A DNA stretch of 64,000 bases from JBBDXS01 sp040902195 (GTDB lineage Bacteria; Chloroflexota; Dehalococcoidia; DSTF01; RBG-16-68-14), in the NCBI GenBank assembly GCA_040902195.1, contig JBBDXS010000019.1:186001-250000 (forward strand), read 5' to 3'. The translations under genes were made by a program, and so were the position numbers. Each line of letters starts with the position of its first letter. The first letter of the stretch is position 1. The notes beneath the pieces were generated by a model. It was not told where the DNA came from and searched no databases. It worked only from the letters and a program-made list of their open reading frames with translations. Shown here piece by piece: positions 51,574 through 60,238 of this stretch.

Positions 51574-53187
51574 TTACGCTGTCTCTCCTACCGCTTGCTC
51601 GGCGCTCAGCGCCTGCTCTTTCGCCCAGCGATAGTCCGCTTTACCGCTCGGCTGCCGCATCATCTCGTCGACGACGCACAGCAGTCGAGGGACCTTGTAG
51701 CCCGCGATGTGTTGTCGCGCGTGCGCATCGACGTCCTCGAGCGTGAGCGCCTGCCCGTCGCGCAGTTGCACAACAGCCGCGACCCGCTCGCCCCAGCGCT
51801 CGTCCGGCAAGCCGACGACGACGGCGTCGAACACGGCGGGGTGCTTTCTCAGCGCCGCCTCGACTTCTTCCGGGAAGACCTTCTCGCCGCCACTGTTGAT
51901 GCACTGCGAGCCGCGGCCCAGCAGCGTGATCGCGCCGTCCGCCTCGATTATTGCCATGTCGCCGGGGATCACCCAGCGCGTCCCGTCGATGTCGAGGAAC
52001 GTCTTCGCCGTCTTCTCAGGGTCCTTGTAGTAGCCGAGCGGAATGTGCCCTCGACGCGCCAGCATGCCGGCGATTCCCGAGCCGGGCGCGATCGGCCGGT
52101 GGTGTTCGTCCAGTACCGCCGTGTGATCGTGTCCTTGGAAGCGCGGCCCCTGCGCTCCCGGGTCGCGCTCGACGCCGTGGCCCTGATTACCGCCCTCGCT
52201 GCCGCCAAACGTATCGAGCAGGATCGTGTTCGGCAGCTTGGCGCGCAGTTGCTCCTTCACGGCGTCCGAGAACGTCGCGCCGCCGGAGCCGATCACCATC
52301 AGCGACGACGTGTCGTAGCTTTCGTCGAGCGCTTCCGCCAGCGGCCGCCCGATCGCGTCGCCGACGATCGAGAGCGCCTGCACCTTCTCGTCCTCCACAA
52401 GACGCCACACCTGCGCGGGATCAAATCGTTTTCCCGGCGCGAGGATCGTCTTGCCGCCCGCGTAGAGGAAGATCATTGCTGCCCACTGCGCGGCGCCGTG
52501 CATCAGCGGCGCGACCGGGAACGACGTCACGTCCGCGCTGCTCTTCGCGTTCTCGGCGACTTGCTCCGGCCGCTCCGGCGGCGCGCCGTACGGGTTGCCG
52601 CCCGAGAGCGCTGCGAAGAACAAGTCCTCGTGGCGCCACATCACGCCCTTGGGCATGCCGGTCGTGCCGCCCGTGTACAGGATATAGAGGTCGTCCGCCG
52701 ATCGCGGCGGGAAATCGCGTGTCGATGGCGACGCCGCGATCGCTTCCTCGTAGTCGCTCGATCCGATCGTGGAGCAGTCGGCGTCGCTGCCGTCCTCGAC
52801 GGCGAGGAACGTACGCAGCTTCGGTAAGTCGCTGGCGATCGCGGCGATGCGCGGCGCGAACTCCCGGTGGTGGATGACGCCGGCGAGGTCCGCGTTGTCG
52901 AACAGGTAGCGCAGCTCTTCTTCGACGTAGCGATAGTTGATGTTGATCGGCACCGCGCGGATCTTGTACGCCGCCAGCGATGCCTCCATGTACTCTGAGC
53001 CGTTATACAGGTAGAGACCGATGTGGTCTCCCTTGCCGAGCCCTTGCGCGCGCAGCCAGTGCGCGAGGCGCGTCGCGCGCTCGTCGAGCTGCGCGAACGT
53101 CAGGCGGCGGTTGCCGCACACGATCGCCTCGCGCTCCGGCACGGCGTCCGCGACGTCTTCGAACAGGTCGGCCAGGTTGAACTCCAT
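51574..53187 (-). CDS. Fatty-acid/steroid acyl-CoA synthetase (AMP-binding)
   Basis: A 537-residue ANL-superfamily ligase. The phosphate loop is YTGGTTGMPKGVMWRHED, the adenine and hinge region includes LLGRGSQCINSGGEKVFPEEVE, and the catalytic Lys is in PSGKADYRWAKE. It activates a carboxylic acid to acyl-AMP and then acyl-CoA. It resembles FadD17/FadD19-type synthetases for steroid or branched acids, though substrate is inference. It starts the beta-oxidation sequence of this operon. Confidence 0.92.
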   Translation of the reverse strand: MEFNLADLFEDVADAVPEREAIVCGNRRLTFAQLDERATRLAHWLRAQGLGKGDHIGLYLYNGSEYMEASLAAYKIRAVPININYRYVEEELRYLFDNADLAGVIHHREFAPRIAAIASDLPKLRTFLAVEDGSDADCSTIGSSDYEEAIAASPSTRDFPPRSADDLYILYTGGTTGMPKGVMWRHEDLFFAALSGGNPYGAPPERPEQVAENAKSSADVTSFPVAPLMHGAAQWAAMIFLYAGGKTILAPGKRFDPAQVWRLVEDEKVQALSIVGDAIGRPLAEALDESYDTSSLMVIGSGGATFSDAVKEQLRAKLPNTILLDTFGGSEGGNQGHGVERDPGAQGPRFQGHDHTAVLDEHHRPIAPGSGIAGMLARRGHIPLGYYKDPEKTAKTFLDIDGTRWVIPGDMAIIEADGAITLLGRGSQCINSGGEKVFPEEVEAALRKHPAVFDAVVVGLPDERWGERVAAVVQLRDGQALTLEDVDAHARQHIAGYKVPRLLCVVDEMMRQPSGKADYRWAKEQALSAEQAVGETA

Positions 53188-53196
53188 GCCCGCCTC

Positions 53197-54354
53197 CTAC
53201 GGCTTCTCGCTCCCGACGATCCACATCGAGAAGAACTGTGACCCGCCCCCGTACGCGTGCCCGAGCGCCTTGCGCGCGCCGTCGATCTGGTGCTCGCCCG
53301 CGAGGCCGCGCACTTGCAACGCCGCCTCGGCGAAACGGAGCATCCCGGACGCGCCGATCGGGTTCGATGACAGCACGCCGCCCGACGCGTTTACCGGCAG
53401 CTCGCCGTCGAGCGCCGTCGCGCCGCCGAGTGTCATCTTCCAGCCTTCGCCTTCTTCCGCGAAGCCGAGGTTCTCGAGCCACATCGGCTCGAACCAGCTA
53501 AACGGCACGTAGATCTCCGCCGCGTCGATCTCCCCGCGCGGGTTCTCGATGCCGGCTTCCGCATAGACGGCGGCGGCGCACTCGCGTCCGGCGCGCGGGC
53601 TCACTTCGTCGCGCCCGGGGAACATGATCGGCTCGCTGCGCATCGCGGTCGCGTGTACCCACGCCGGCGCCTTCGCTGCGCGGTCGCCGCCCGCTTCGTT
53701 CGTGAGCACCATCGCGCAGGCGCCGTCGGATGAGGGACACGTTTCGTGGAATCGAACGGGCTCCCACAACATCGGCGACTCCGCGATCGTGTCGTAGGTC
53801 AGCGACTCGTCGCGGATGTGCGCGTAGGGGTTCTTCAACGCGTTCTGCCGGTCCTTCAGCGCGACGCGTATGCCAACGTCGTCCGGCGCGTTCGACCGCT
53901 CGATGTACGCGCGGATGTGCGGCGCGAAGTATCCGCCCGCGCCCGCGACGACGGGCGGCTGGAACGGGATCTTCGGCGTAAGCGCCCACATCGCATTGCT
54001 CTCCGACTGTTTCTCGAACGCGACGGTTAGCACGCGCTCGTGGATGCCGCCTTGTATCAGGCTCGACGCGGCGATCGCCGTCGAACCGCCGACGCTGCCC
54101 GCCGTGTGCACACGCATCATCGGTTTGCCGCTCGCCCCCAGCGCGTCGGCGAGGTAGAGCTCGGGCATCATCACGCCCTCGAACAGGTCGGGCGCCTTGC
54201 CGATCACGACAGCGTCGATGTCGCCCCACGACATGTCCGCGTCCTCGAGCGCGCGCGACGCCGCCTCGCGCACAAGTCCGGCGATCGAAACGTCGTCGCG
54301 CCGCGAGGCGTGCTTTGTCTGTCCGATGCCCACCACGGCGCAGCGCTCCGCCAT
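53197..54354 (-). CDS. Thiolase-fold protein (SCP2/Ltp-like, probable aldolase type)
   Basis: A 385-residue protein of the SCP2-thiolase/lipid-transfer fold. The nucleophilic Cys loop is RVHTAGSVGGSTAI (81-94), with no Cys, and the C-terminal GHP motif reads SSNPIGASG, so the catalytic His is Asn. It therefore cannot be a standard thiolase. Relatives such as steroid Ltp2, which work as retro-aldolases with a DUF35 partner, also lack these residues. DUF35 genes lie close upstream. The ATG at the stated start shares one base with the preceding stop (TGATG). Confidence 0.82.
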   Translation of the reverse strand: MAERCAVVGIGQTKHASRRDDVSIAGLVREAASRALEDADMSWGDIDAVVIGKAPDLFEGVMMPELYLADALGASGKPMMRVHTAGSVGGSTAIAASSLIQGGIHERVLTVAFEKQSESNAMWALTPKIPFQPPVVAGAGGYFAPHIRAYIERSNAPDDVGIRVALKDRQNALKNPYAHIRDESLTYDTIAESPMLWEPVRFHETCPSSDGACAMVLTNEAGGDRAAKAPAWVHATAMRSEPIMFPGRDEVSPRAGRECAAAVYAEAGIENPRGEIDAAEIYVPFSWFEPMWLENLGFAEEGEGWKMTLGGATALDGELPVNASGGVLSSNPIGASGMLRFAEAALQVRGLAGEHQIDGARKALGHAYGGGSQFFSMWIVGSEKP

Positions 54355-55373
54355 CACGCCGCCTCCATCACGCAGACGAGGTTCTGTTGCAGGCACGGCC
54401 CCGCGCTCGCGTGGGCCAGCGCGCGCTTCGCCTCGCCGCTCATGATGCGCGAGGCCGCCTCACCGATGCGGATCAGCCCGGTGACCATCACGGGATCGGC
54501 CGCCAGCGCGCCGCCCGATGGGTTGATCGCCACGCCCGCGCCGAGGCCCATCGCTTCGCGCAAGATCAGCTCCTGGTGTGTGTACGACGCGTGCAGCTCC
54601 GCGACATCGATCGGTCCGTTGCCCGCTCCGACGTGGCGCGCCGCCAGCGCCGCTGATGTCGAGCGCGCTAGGTCGCGCAAGCCAAGCCCCTGCGGCTCGA
54701 TGCGGTGGTCGATGCCCCGGATCCACGCCGGCCGCTCGCATATCTCGCGTGCGAGATTGCCCGCCGCCAGCACGACCGCGGCCGCCCCGTCTGAGACGGG
54801 TGGGCAGTCGTGCTCGCGCAAGGGCGAGGCGACGTACGGTAGGGTGAGCAGCTCGTCGATTGTCGCGTCGCGCCGGCCGCGCGCGGCCACGGCGGCCATA
54901 TCGCGCTCGGTGTAGTCCGAGCCCTCCAGCAGCGCGCGCGCCTGGAGCGCGGCGATCGCGTGCGTGTCCGGCCACAACGGCGCGACGTAGTAGGGATCGA
55001 GCTGGAGCGTCAGCACGTCGCGGATGCTGCCGAGCGAAGACTTGCCGAACGCGTAGACCAGCGCGGAATCGATCTCGTCGTGCTGCATCCGCACCCACGC
55101 CTCGTAGAGCGCCCACGCACCGTCCTGCTCCACGTGCGACTCCTGCTTCGGCGGCCACAGCCCGACGGCGTCCAGCGCCGTCACGAAGGCGAACGGCTGC
55201 CCGGCCAGATAGTCGCACGAGCCGGACATCACGAAGCCGATCTCTTGGATCGACAACCCCGCGCGGTCGAGCGCCTCGCGAACGACCGGGGCGAGCATCT
55301 CCACCTCGTTCCGTTCGGCGTCAGGAGAGAAGCTCGGCGCCTGCGCGAACGCGACAACGGCGACTTCACGCAT
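54354..55373 (-). CDS. Thiolase-fold protein, second paralogue (aldolase type likely)
   Basis: A 339-residue thiolase-fold protein, shorter than the one encoded after it. At the nucleophile position it has Asp84 (SHVEQDGAWAL) and the C-terminal motif reads GGALAADPVMVTG, replacing the His of GHP with Asp. The central PPVSDGAAAVVLA segment is normal for the fold. With its partner and the OB-fold proteins it may form a hetero-oligomer that cleaves a beta-hydroxy side chain. The ATG overlaps the preceding zinc-OB gene by 8 bases. Confidence 0.8.
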   Translation of the reverse strand: MREVAVVAFAQAPSFSPDAERNEVEMLAPVVREALDRAGLSIQEIGFVMSGSCDYLAGQPFAFVTALDAVGLWPPKQESHVEQDGAWALYEAWVRMQHDEIDSALVYAFGKSSLGSIRDVLTLQLDPYYVAPLWPDTHAIAALQARALLEGSDYTERDMAAVAARGRRDATIDELLTLPYVASPLREHDCPPVSDGAAAVVLAAGNLAREICERPAWIRGIDHRIEPQGLGLRDLARSTSAALAARHVGAGNGPIDVAELHASYTHQELILREAMGLGAGVAINPSGGALAADPVMVTGLIRIGEAASRIMSGEAKRALAHASAGPCLQQNLVCVMEAA

Positions 55374-55821
55374 GGTCGCCCCCGACGGGCCGGAAATAGC
55401 GCACGCTCTCCATCGACGGCCGCCGCTCGTTTTCCCAGACCGGCTCAACGCGCAGACCCGTGCGCACTTCGTTGGCGGAGATCTCCTGCACGAGGTGGAA
55501 CAGCGCGACATCCGCGCCGTCCAGCATGATCGACGCGCAGGCGTAGGGCGGCTCGACCTGCTGGCCGGCGAACGGCACGTTCACGATGCAGAACATCGTG
55601 ACGGTGCCCTGCGGTCCAACGTCGACCTCCTCGTCCGTCGCGATGCCGCAGATCGCGCACGAGCCACGCCCCGGCACATAGACGCCCTGACACTTTCCGC
55701 ACCGCTGCCCGACAAAGCGCCGCTCCATCAGCCCGCGCAAAAATCGCGATTGCGCCCGGCCTGCGCTGAACGTGTACTCCAGTCGTACCGGCGAGACCAC
55801 ACCCAGGACCGGATCGCTCAC
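55366..55821 (-). CDS. Zinc-ribbon OB-fold protein (DUF35)
   Basis: A 151-residue protein with a rubredoxin-like zinc ribbon, CGKC (41-44) and CAIC (55-58), then an OB fold (VDVGPQGTVTMFCIVNVPF and the CASIMLDGADVALFHLV core). Such proteins partner SCP2-type thiolases and aldolases, for example ChsH2 C-terminal domain with Ltp2, and help bind acyl-CoA. Start is GTG overlapping the previous stop (GTGA). Confidence 0.85.
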   Translation of the reverse strand: MSDPVLGVVSPVRLEYTFSAGRAQSRFLRGLMERRFVGQRCGKCQGVYVPGRGSCAICGIATDEEVDVGPQGTVTMFCIVNVPFAGQQVEPPYACASIMLDGADVALFHLVQEISANEVRTGLRVEPVWENERRPSMESVRYFRPVGGDHA

Positions 55822-56282
55822 GACTCCTCCTCCGGCTCGAAGCACTCGAGGTCGCTTAGGTCGCCCTTGCGCTCGGCTCGCCAGCGAGCCCGCACGCGCA
55901 TGCCGGTCGCCATCCGTGACTCGTCGCTGGCATCGACGGCCTGCAGCATCGCGGTGTCCGCGCCGTCGAGCTTGATCAGCGCCCAGGCAAACGGCCTGTC
56001 CAGCGGCTGGTGCGGCCGAGGCTCGCTCGCCCACGTCCACGTCGTCACGACGCCGCTCTGACCCACCTCGACGAGCTCGTCCAGCCCGTCGCCCGTGTCC
56101 GGGTCGTATTCCAGCGGCGGCACGATCACCCGGCCGGCGTTCGTCTTGATGCCGAGCAGCTTGCCGGCGCGCAGCCCTGCGAGAAAACGCCCGACGACCG
56201 GCCCGACGCTGCGTGTGTACGCGTACTCGAGGACGTGCGGCGCCGTCAGCGCGGCCTCGGCGGCGACGGGCGTTTCGCTCAC
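55818..56282 (-). CDS. OB-fold protein (DUF35) without zinc cysteines
   Basis: A 154-residue relative of the next protein. The OB core matches (VGQSGVVTTWTWAS, FAWALIKLDGADTAMLQAV), but the ribbon positions read GIKTN and EYDPD, so all four cysteines are gone. It may pair with the zinc-containing protein in an asymmetric complex with the two thiolase-fold proteins. The GTG start overlaps the amidohydrolase stop (GTGA). Confidence 0.8.
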   Translation of the reverse strand: MSETPVAAEAALTAPHVLEYAYTRSVGPVVGRFLAGLRAGKLLGIKTNAGRVIVPPLEYDPDTGDGLDELVEVGQSGVVTTWTWASEPRPHQPLDRPFAWALIKLDGADTAMLQAVDASDESRMATGMRVRARWRAERKGDLSDLECFEPEEES

Positions 56283-57097
56283 GCTTCGTTCTCTTTGCTG
56301 AACAGCAATCGCTGCGCGTTTGCGTAGAGGAACTTGTCGAGCACGCCCTCGCGCAGATCGAGTGCCTCCGCCTCCGGCACGCACCGCTCGAACGACAGTA
56401 CCGGGTGGTCCGACGCGAACAGGATCTTGTCCTGCCCGCGCGTGTTCATGAAGTGGATCAGCTCGGGCGGGAAGTATTTCGGCGCATACGCCGAAGTCTG
56501 CAGATAAAGGTTGCGGTACTTGATCATCAGCCGTATCGCGACGTCCCACCACGGGTCCGCTCCGTGCGCCATCACGATCTTCAGCTCTGGGAAGAAGTAA
56601 CAGACCTCATCAAGGTGCATCGGGTCCTGCATCTTGCCAGGCACGGGCGGCCCCGGCAGCCCGGTGTTGATCGCGATCGGCAGGTCCATCTCGATGCATT
56701 TCGCGTAGATCGGGTAGTATGCGCGGTCGTCCGGCGGCAGGCCCACCATGAACGGCACGGCACGCGCCAGCACGACCGGATGCTCGCGTACCAGCCGCTC
56801 GAGCGCGCGCACAGCTTTCATGCCCTGCTTCGGCTCGACCTGCACGCTCAGCGCGAAGCGCTCCGGGTGCTTCTCCGGAAACGACAGCACGTGCGGCGAG
56901 GGCGCGTCCGCCGTCGTCGTGAGGACCGCCTTCTCCATGCCGACGCGGTCCATCGCCTCGATCAGCTCCGGGATCTCGATGTTGCGAAACGTCTCGCTCG
57001 CGCGCTTGAAGTAGTCTTCAGCGACGCGCACCAGCCAGTCGGGCGGCGTCGACTCGCCCATATTCACGTTGACGAAGGTATCGATGCAGCGTGGCAT
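56279..57097 (-). CDS. Amidohydrolase family 2 (TIM-barrel) hydrolase or decarboxylase
   Basis: A 272-residue amidohydrolase-2 protein. It starts CIDTFVNVNM, where the usual HxH metal motif is DTFVN, so the first metal ligands are changed. Later landmarks are IVMAHGADPWW (His) and ILFASDHPVLSFER (Asp). Family members include ACMSD-type decarboxylases and hydrolases; the incomplete metal site leaves catalysis uncertain. Its place behind the Rieske gene suggests a role on the oxidised ring or side chain. Confidence 0.78.
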   Translation of the reverse strand: MPRCIDTFVNVNMGESTPPDWLVRVAEDYFKRASETFRNIEIPELIEAMDRVGMEKAVLTTTADAPSPHVLSFPEKHPERFALSVQVEPKQGMKAVRALERLVREHPVVLARAVPFMVGLPPDDRAYYPIYAKCIEMDLPIAINTGLPGPPVPGKMQDPMHLDEVCYFFPELKIVMAHGADPWWDVAIRLMIKYRNLYLQTSAYAPKYFPPELIHFMNTRGQDKILFASDHPVLSFERCVPEAEALDLREGVLDKFLYANAQRLLFSKENEA

Positions 57098-57099
57098 GG

Positions 57100-58098
57100 C
57101 TATGCGTCCTGCGGCGGATCGATGTAGAACTGCCTGCACCAGCGCCGGAAGATGCCGATTGGACCATCGCCGTCGCAGAGCATCGGGCGCTCGACCATCT
57201 GCTTATGCTCCCAGATCGGGATGTCCTGCCCGAGCTGCCGCTCGATCTCCGCAATGAACGCCTTGCTCACGTTCTCCGTCAGCGATTCGTTGCCGACCTT
57301 CTTCGCCATGAACGAGAAGCGCACATCGACGTACTCGCCGTCGATCGGCGTCACGGACGAGACGAGCAGCGTCTCGACGATGCCGGTGAACCGCACCAGC
57401 CCGAAGCCGAAGCCGTGCGAATCGGAAGCGATCTGCCCCTCGATCTCGCCCTGCGGCGTCGAGTACTGAACCGGCGATCGCACGCGCAAGATGTGCCCGT
57501 CGATCTCCGCGCGCGTTGCCGGCATCTCCGGCGTGCCGTGGACGTACTTGAAATGCGCTGCATCGACCGCGTTCTCCGCCATCTCCTGGTTGTGCGTGCG
57601 TATCCTCCAGCGCCCGCGGTGGTACGGTGTCCAGTTGTCGGAGCCATACTCAGGCACGACGGGCAGTTCGTAACGCGGCGGGTCGCCATGCATGTGGTGA
57701 TGCACCATGATCAGGCCGTTGATCTCGTTCACCGGCCATGCGCCCAGCTTCGCAAGCGGCGGGATTTTGGTCGCGTAGGGCACTTCGACGCACGTCCCCT
57801 CGCCGTCGAAACGCCAGGCGTGGAACGGACAGCGGATCGTTGATCCTTCGATCGTGCCGCCGTACCCGAGATGCGCGCCGAGGTGCGGGCAGAACGCGTC
57901 CAGGACGCGCGCGGTGCCGTCGTCGCCGCGAAACATCACGAGCTGCCGCCCGAAGTACTGCAGCGGTACCACGTCGCCCTGCGTTAGCTCGTCGCTGTAG
58001 GCAACTTGGAACCAGCCGTTGGGGTAGGGCGGTACCGGGAATCGATAGTCCGGCGTCACTTCCGCGCCGTTCGTTGTCGGCTCCGCAAGTTGCGTCAT
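57100..58098 (-). CDS. Rieske non-haem iron oxygenase (KshA-like)
   Basis: A 332-residue oxygenase subunit. The Rieske cluster ligands are C70, H72, C90 and H93 (CPHLGAH and CPFHAW). The mononuclear iron site is in ENAVDAAHFKYVHG, a motif shared with 3-ketosteroid 9-alpha-hydroxylase (KshA) and the Neverland/cholesterol 7-desaturase group. It would hydroxylate or desaturate a polycyclic ring. No reductase is encoded nearby. ATGA overlap with the TetR gene. Confidence 0.9.
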   Translation of the reverse strand: MTQLAEPTTNGAEVTPDYRFPVPPYPNGWFQVAYSDELTQGDVVPLQYFGRQLVMFRGDDGTARVLDAFCPHLGAHLGYGGTIEGSTIRCPFHAWRFDGEGTCVEVPYATKIPPLAKLGAWPVNEINGLIMVHHHMHGDPPRYELPVVPEYGSDNWTPYHRGRWRIRTHNQEMAENAVDAAHFKYVHGTPEMPATRAEIDGHILRVRSPVQYSTPQGEIEGQIASDSHGFGFGLVRFTGIVETLLVSSVTPIDGEYVDVRFSFMAKKVGNESLTENVSKAFIAEIERQLGQDIPIWEHKQMVERPMLCDGDGPIGIFRRWCRQFYIDPPQDA

Positions 58099-58775
58099 GG
58101 CGTACCTCCCTCTGCGCCCTCAGTGCCGGCGCCAAGCCGGAAGTCCTCCAAGGGGCCGAACTGGCGAAAGATCTGATCGACAAGGTAATCGCGCCGCTGG
58201 ATCAGCGCGTCGATCGTGAACGGGTCCGAGTGGCGCAGCCGCTCCAGCAGCGGCCGGTGGCAGAAGTAGCCGATGAGCTGCACGTGGATGTCGTGGATGA
58301 AGAGCGCCGGATCGAGGCGCCGGATCAGGCCTGCATCCATCGCCCGCGTGAGCGTTTCGACGGCCGGCACGTAGATCGGCTCGACGAAGCGGCTCAGGTA
58401 CGCCTCGGGATCGGTCGACTCCAGCAGCTCCCGCTCGAGGAGGCGCGCCAGCGCAATGTGCTCGACGAAGAACGCCTGGATCTGATCGAGCAGGTACGCG
58501 ACACGCTCCTTCGAGAACTCACCGCCCAGGAACTCGCGCATGACCTCGGAGATGCGGCCGAGCGCCTCGTCCAGGACGGCCTCGTGCAGCGCCTCCTTGC
58601 TCGGGAAGTGGTAGAGCAGGGTCGTCTTGTGCGTCTTCGCCGCGTCCGCGATGTCCTGGACCGTCACGCCCGAGAAGCCCCGCTCCGCGAACAGGAGCGT
58701 CCCGGCATCGATCACGGCGCGCCGCCTATCAGCGCGCGTCACCGACCGGCGGGTATGAGTAGGTTTTGCTACCAT
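58095..58775 (-). CDS. TetR-family transcriptional regulator
   Basis: A 226-residue repressor. The N-terminal helix-turn-helix is VTVQDIADAAKTHKTTLLYHFPSKEAL (partly quoted; about 40-65). The C-terminal ligand domain is variable. As the first gene of the operon it probably controls itself and the downstream oxidation genes, released by an acyl-CoA or steroid-like ligand. Its ATG lies only about two bases after the predicted transcription start. Confidence 0.92.
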   Translation of the reverse strand: MVAKPTHTRRSVTRADRRRAVIDAGTLLFAERGFSGVTVQDIADAAKTHKTTLLYHFPSKEALHEAVLDEALGRISEVMREFLGGEFSKERVAYLLDQIQAFFVEHIALARLLERELLESTDPEAYLSRFVEPIYVPAVETLTRAMDAGLIRRLDPALFIHDIHVQLIGYFCHRPLLERLRHSDPFTIDALIQRRDYLVDQIFRQFGPLEDFRLGAGTEGAEGGTP

Positions 58776-58783
58776 TTAGTCGG

Positions 58784-58812
58784 ATATTGCTCCCAACTGG
58801 ACGATTTGTCAA
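58784..58812 (-). promoter_or_regulatory. Promoter of the TetR-led operon
   Basis: On the minus strand, consensus TTGACA (58812-58807) is 17 bases from CAATAT (58789-58784). Transcription would start near 58777, leaving the TetR mRNA with almost no leader before the ATG at 58775. Confidence 0.55.
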
Positions 58813-58928
58813 ACGGGCCTAACGGCGTTGGCAGACGTTGAGCGCCAAGTAGGGCCATTCTCGGTGAAATGCCGCAAGACCTGCGACACGGGAGATTAGC
58901 GTTCTGGAGCTAGCGGGAGCCATTCGAC

Positions 58929-59105
58929 CCCGAAGGCCAGGCCTCGCCCCGGAGGCCAGGCCTTCAGGCTGGCGGAGCTCACGCAGGGATGGAAGACTAG
59001 GAGGTCCCGGTCTGTAGCGTTACGCCATGGCCCGAAGGCCAGGCTTTTCATAGAGTCGCCTCAGGCGACAGCCTGGCGGAGCCCGCCTCAAGCGACAGCA
59101 TGGCG
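58929..59105. repeat. Imperfect GC-rich extragenic repeats
   Basis: CCGAAGGCCAGGC occurs near 58930 and 59032. CTGGCGGAGC follows near 58969 and 59073. A 21-base unit (59058-59078, beginning GCCTCAGGCGACAGC) recurs with few changes at 59085-59105. GTCGCC/GGCGAC (59055-59069) makes a 6-bp hairpin. The 352-base gap between the TetR and LLM genes holds these and no gene. Confidence 0.6.
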
Positions 59106-59127
59106 CTGGCGCAGGTCTCGCGCGTTC

Positions 59128-60183
59128 TTACGCCCCGCGCAGCGTCTCGAGCAGCTCCCGCACGAGCCTCTCGTCGCTCCGCATTCCCGGCGCCAGCCCG
59201 AGGAACAGCGTCGACGCGATGCCGCCCCAGCGCTCTTTGAGCTGCGGGCCGACTTCGTCATAGGTCCCGATCACCGCGAATTCGGCAAGCATCTCGTCCG
59301 TGATGAGGCGGCCCATCTCGCCCCACTTTCCCTCTATCGAGTAGGCGTGGAGCGTCTGCCCGGCCTCCGTCCAGCCGTGATGGTCCAGCACCGCGTGGTA
59401 CGTCCGCGTTGATGCGTAGAACGCGATGTGCTGCCGTACGCCCGGCTTCGCCGCCTCGACTTCGTCACGCGTCTCGCCGGTGATCACGAACGGCGTCGCG
59501 ACGAGATCGACGTCGCTCGCGAGGCGGCCGGTCTTCTGCGCGCCCGCCTCGATGGCTGGCCGCAGCACATCGGCCGTGTACTTCGCTGTGACGAGCGGAT
59601 GGACGCGGACGCCTTCGCAGATTTCGCCCGCCAGTTTCGCCATGTAGGGGTTCAGCGCCGAGATGTAGATCGGCACGTTCGGATGCTCGATCGGCCCCGG
59701 GTTGAAGAACGGCGTCATGAGCGTGTAGGTGTAATACTTGCCCTGGAAGCTGGGCCGCGTGCCGTTTTGGAACGAGTCGAAGATCGCGCGCAGGCATTCG
59801 ACGTACTCGCGCATGCGCGGCCCCGCCGGTCCCGACCACGGCGTCGAGTAGCGCCGCTCGTTGTGGCCCTTTACCTGCGTGCCGATGCCCAGCTCGAACC
59901 GCCCGTTCGACCAGCGCTGCAGGTCCCACGCGATCTGCGCCGTCACCATCGGGCTGCGCGGGAACGCGATCGCCACGTTCGTACCGAGGTGGAGGCGCTG
60001 CGTATGCTCCGCCGCGATCATGAGCGGCAGGAACGGGTCGTGCCCCGTCTCCGGTGTGCTCGCTGCGTCGAACCCCAGCGCCTCAATCTCACGCGCCGCC
60101 TCCGCGATCCCGTCGAGCGGGTTCGTCAGCGCCGCGCCCCCCGGCCCTGCCCCCGCGCCCGCCAGTATCGTCTCTACGCGCAT
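59128..60183 (-). CDS. F420-type LLM flavin-dependent oxidoreductase
   Basis: A 351-residue luciferase-like oxidoreductase. Typical segments: ALGFDAASTPETGHDPFLPL, LGTNVAIAFPRSPMV, WSNGRFELGIGTQVKGHNERRY, and the flavin phosphate region near IYISALNPYM. The GGRFxLGIG style and lack of a reductase fit the F420-dependent subgroup, but FMN use is possible. The ATG at the stated start is 56 bases after the tRNA gene; a longer frame runs through that tRNA and is rejected. A paralogue-like LLM protein lies at 21055-22176. Confidence 0.88.
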   Translation of the reverse strand: MRVETILAGAGAGPGGAALTNPLDGIAEAAREIEALGFDAASTPETGHDPFLPLMIAAEHTQRLHLGTNVAIAFPRSPMVTAQIAWDLQRWSNGRFELGIGTQVKGHNERRYSTPWSGPAGPRMREYVECLRAIFDSFQNGTRPSFQGKYYTYTLMTPFFNPGPIEHPNVPIYISALNPYMAKLAGEICEGVRVHPLVTAKYTADVLRPAIEAGAQKTGRLASDVDLVATPFVITGETRDEVEAAKPGVRQHIAFYASTRTYHAVLDHHGWTEAGQTLHAYSIEGKWGEMGRLITDEMLAEFAVIGTYDEVGPQLKERWGGIASTLFLGLAPGMRSDERLVRELLETLRGA

Positions 60184-60238
60184 ATGCGTCCTCCCGAAGT
60201 CATGGAGTTGGATTGGATTGGATTGGAGAGGGGAGAGT

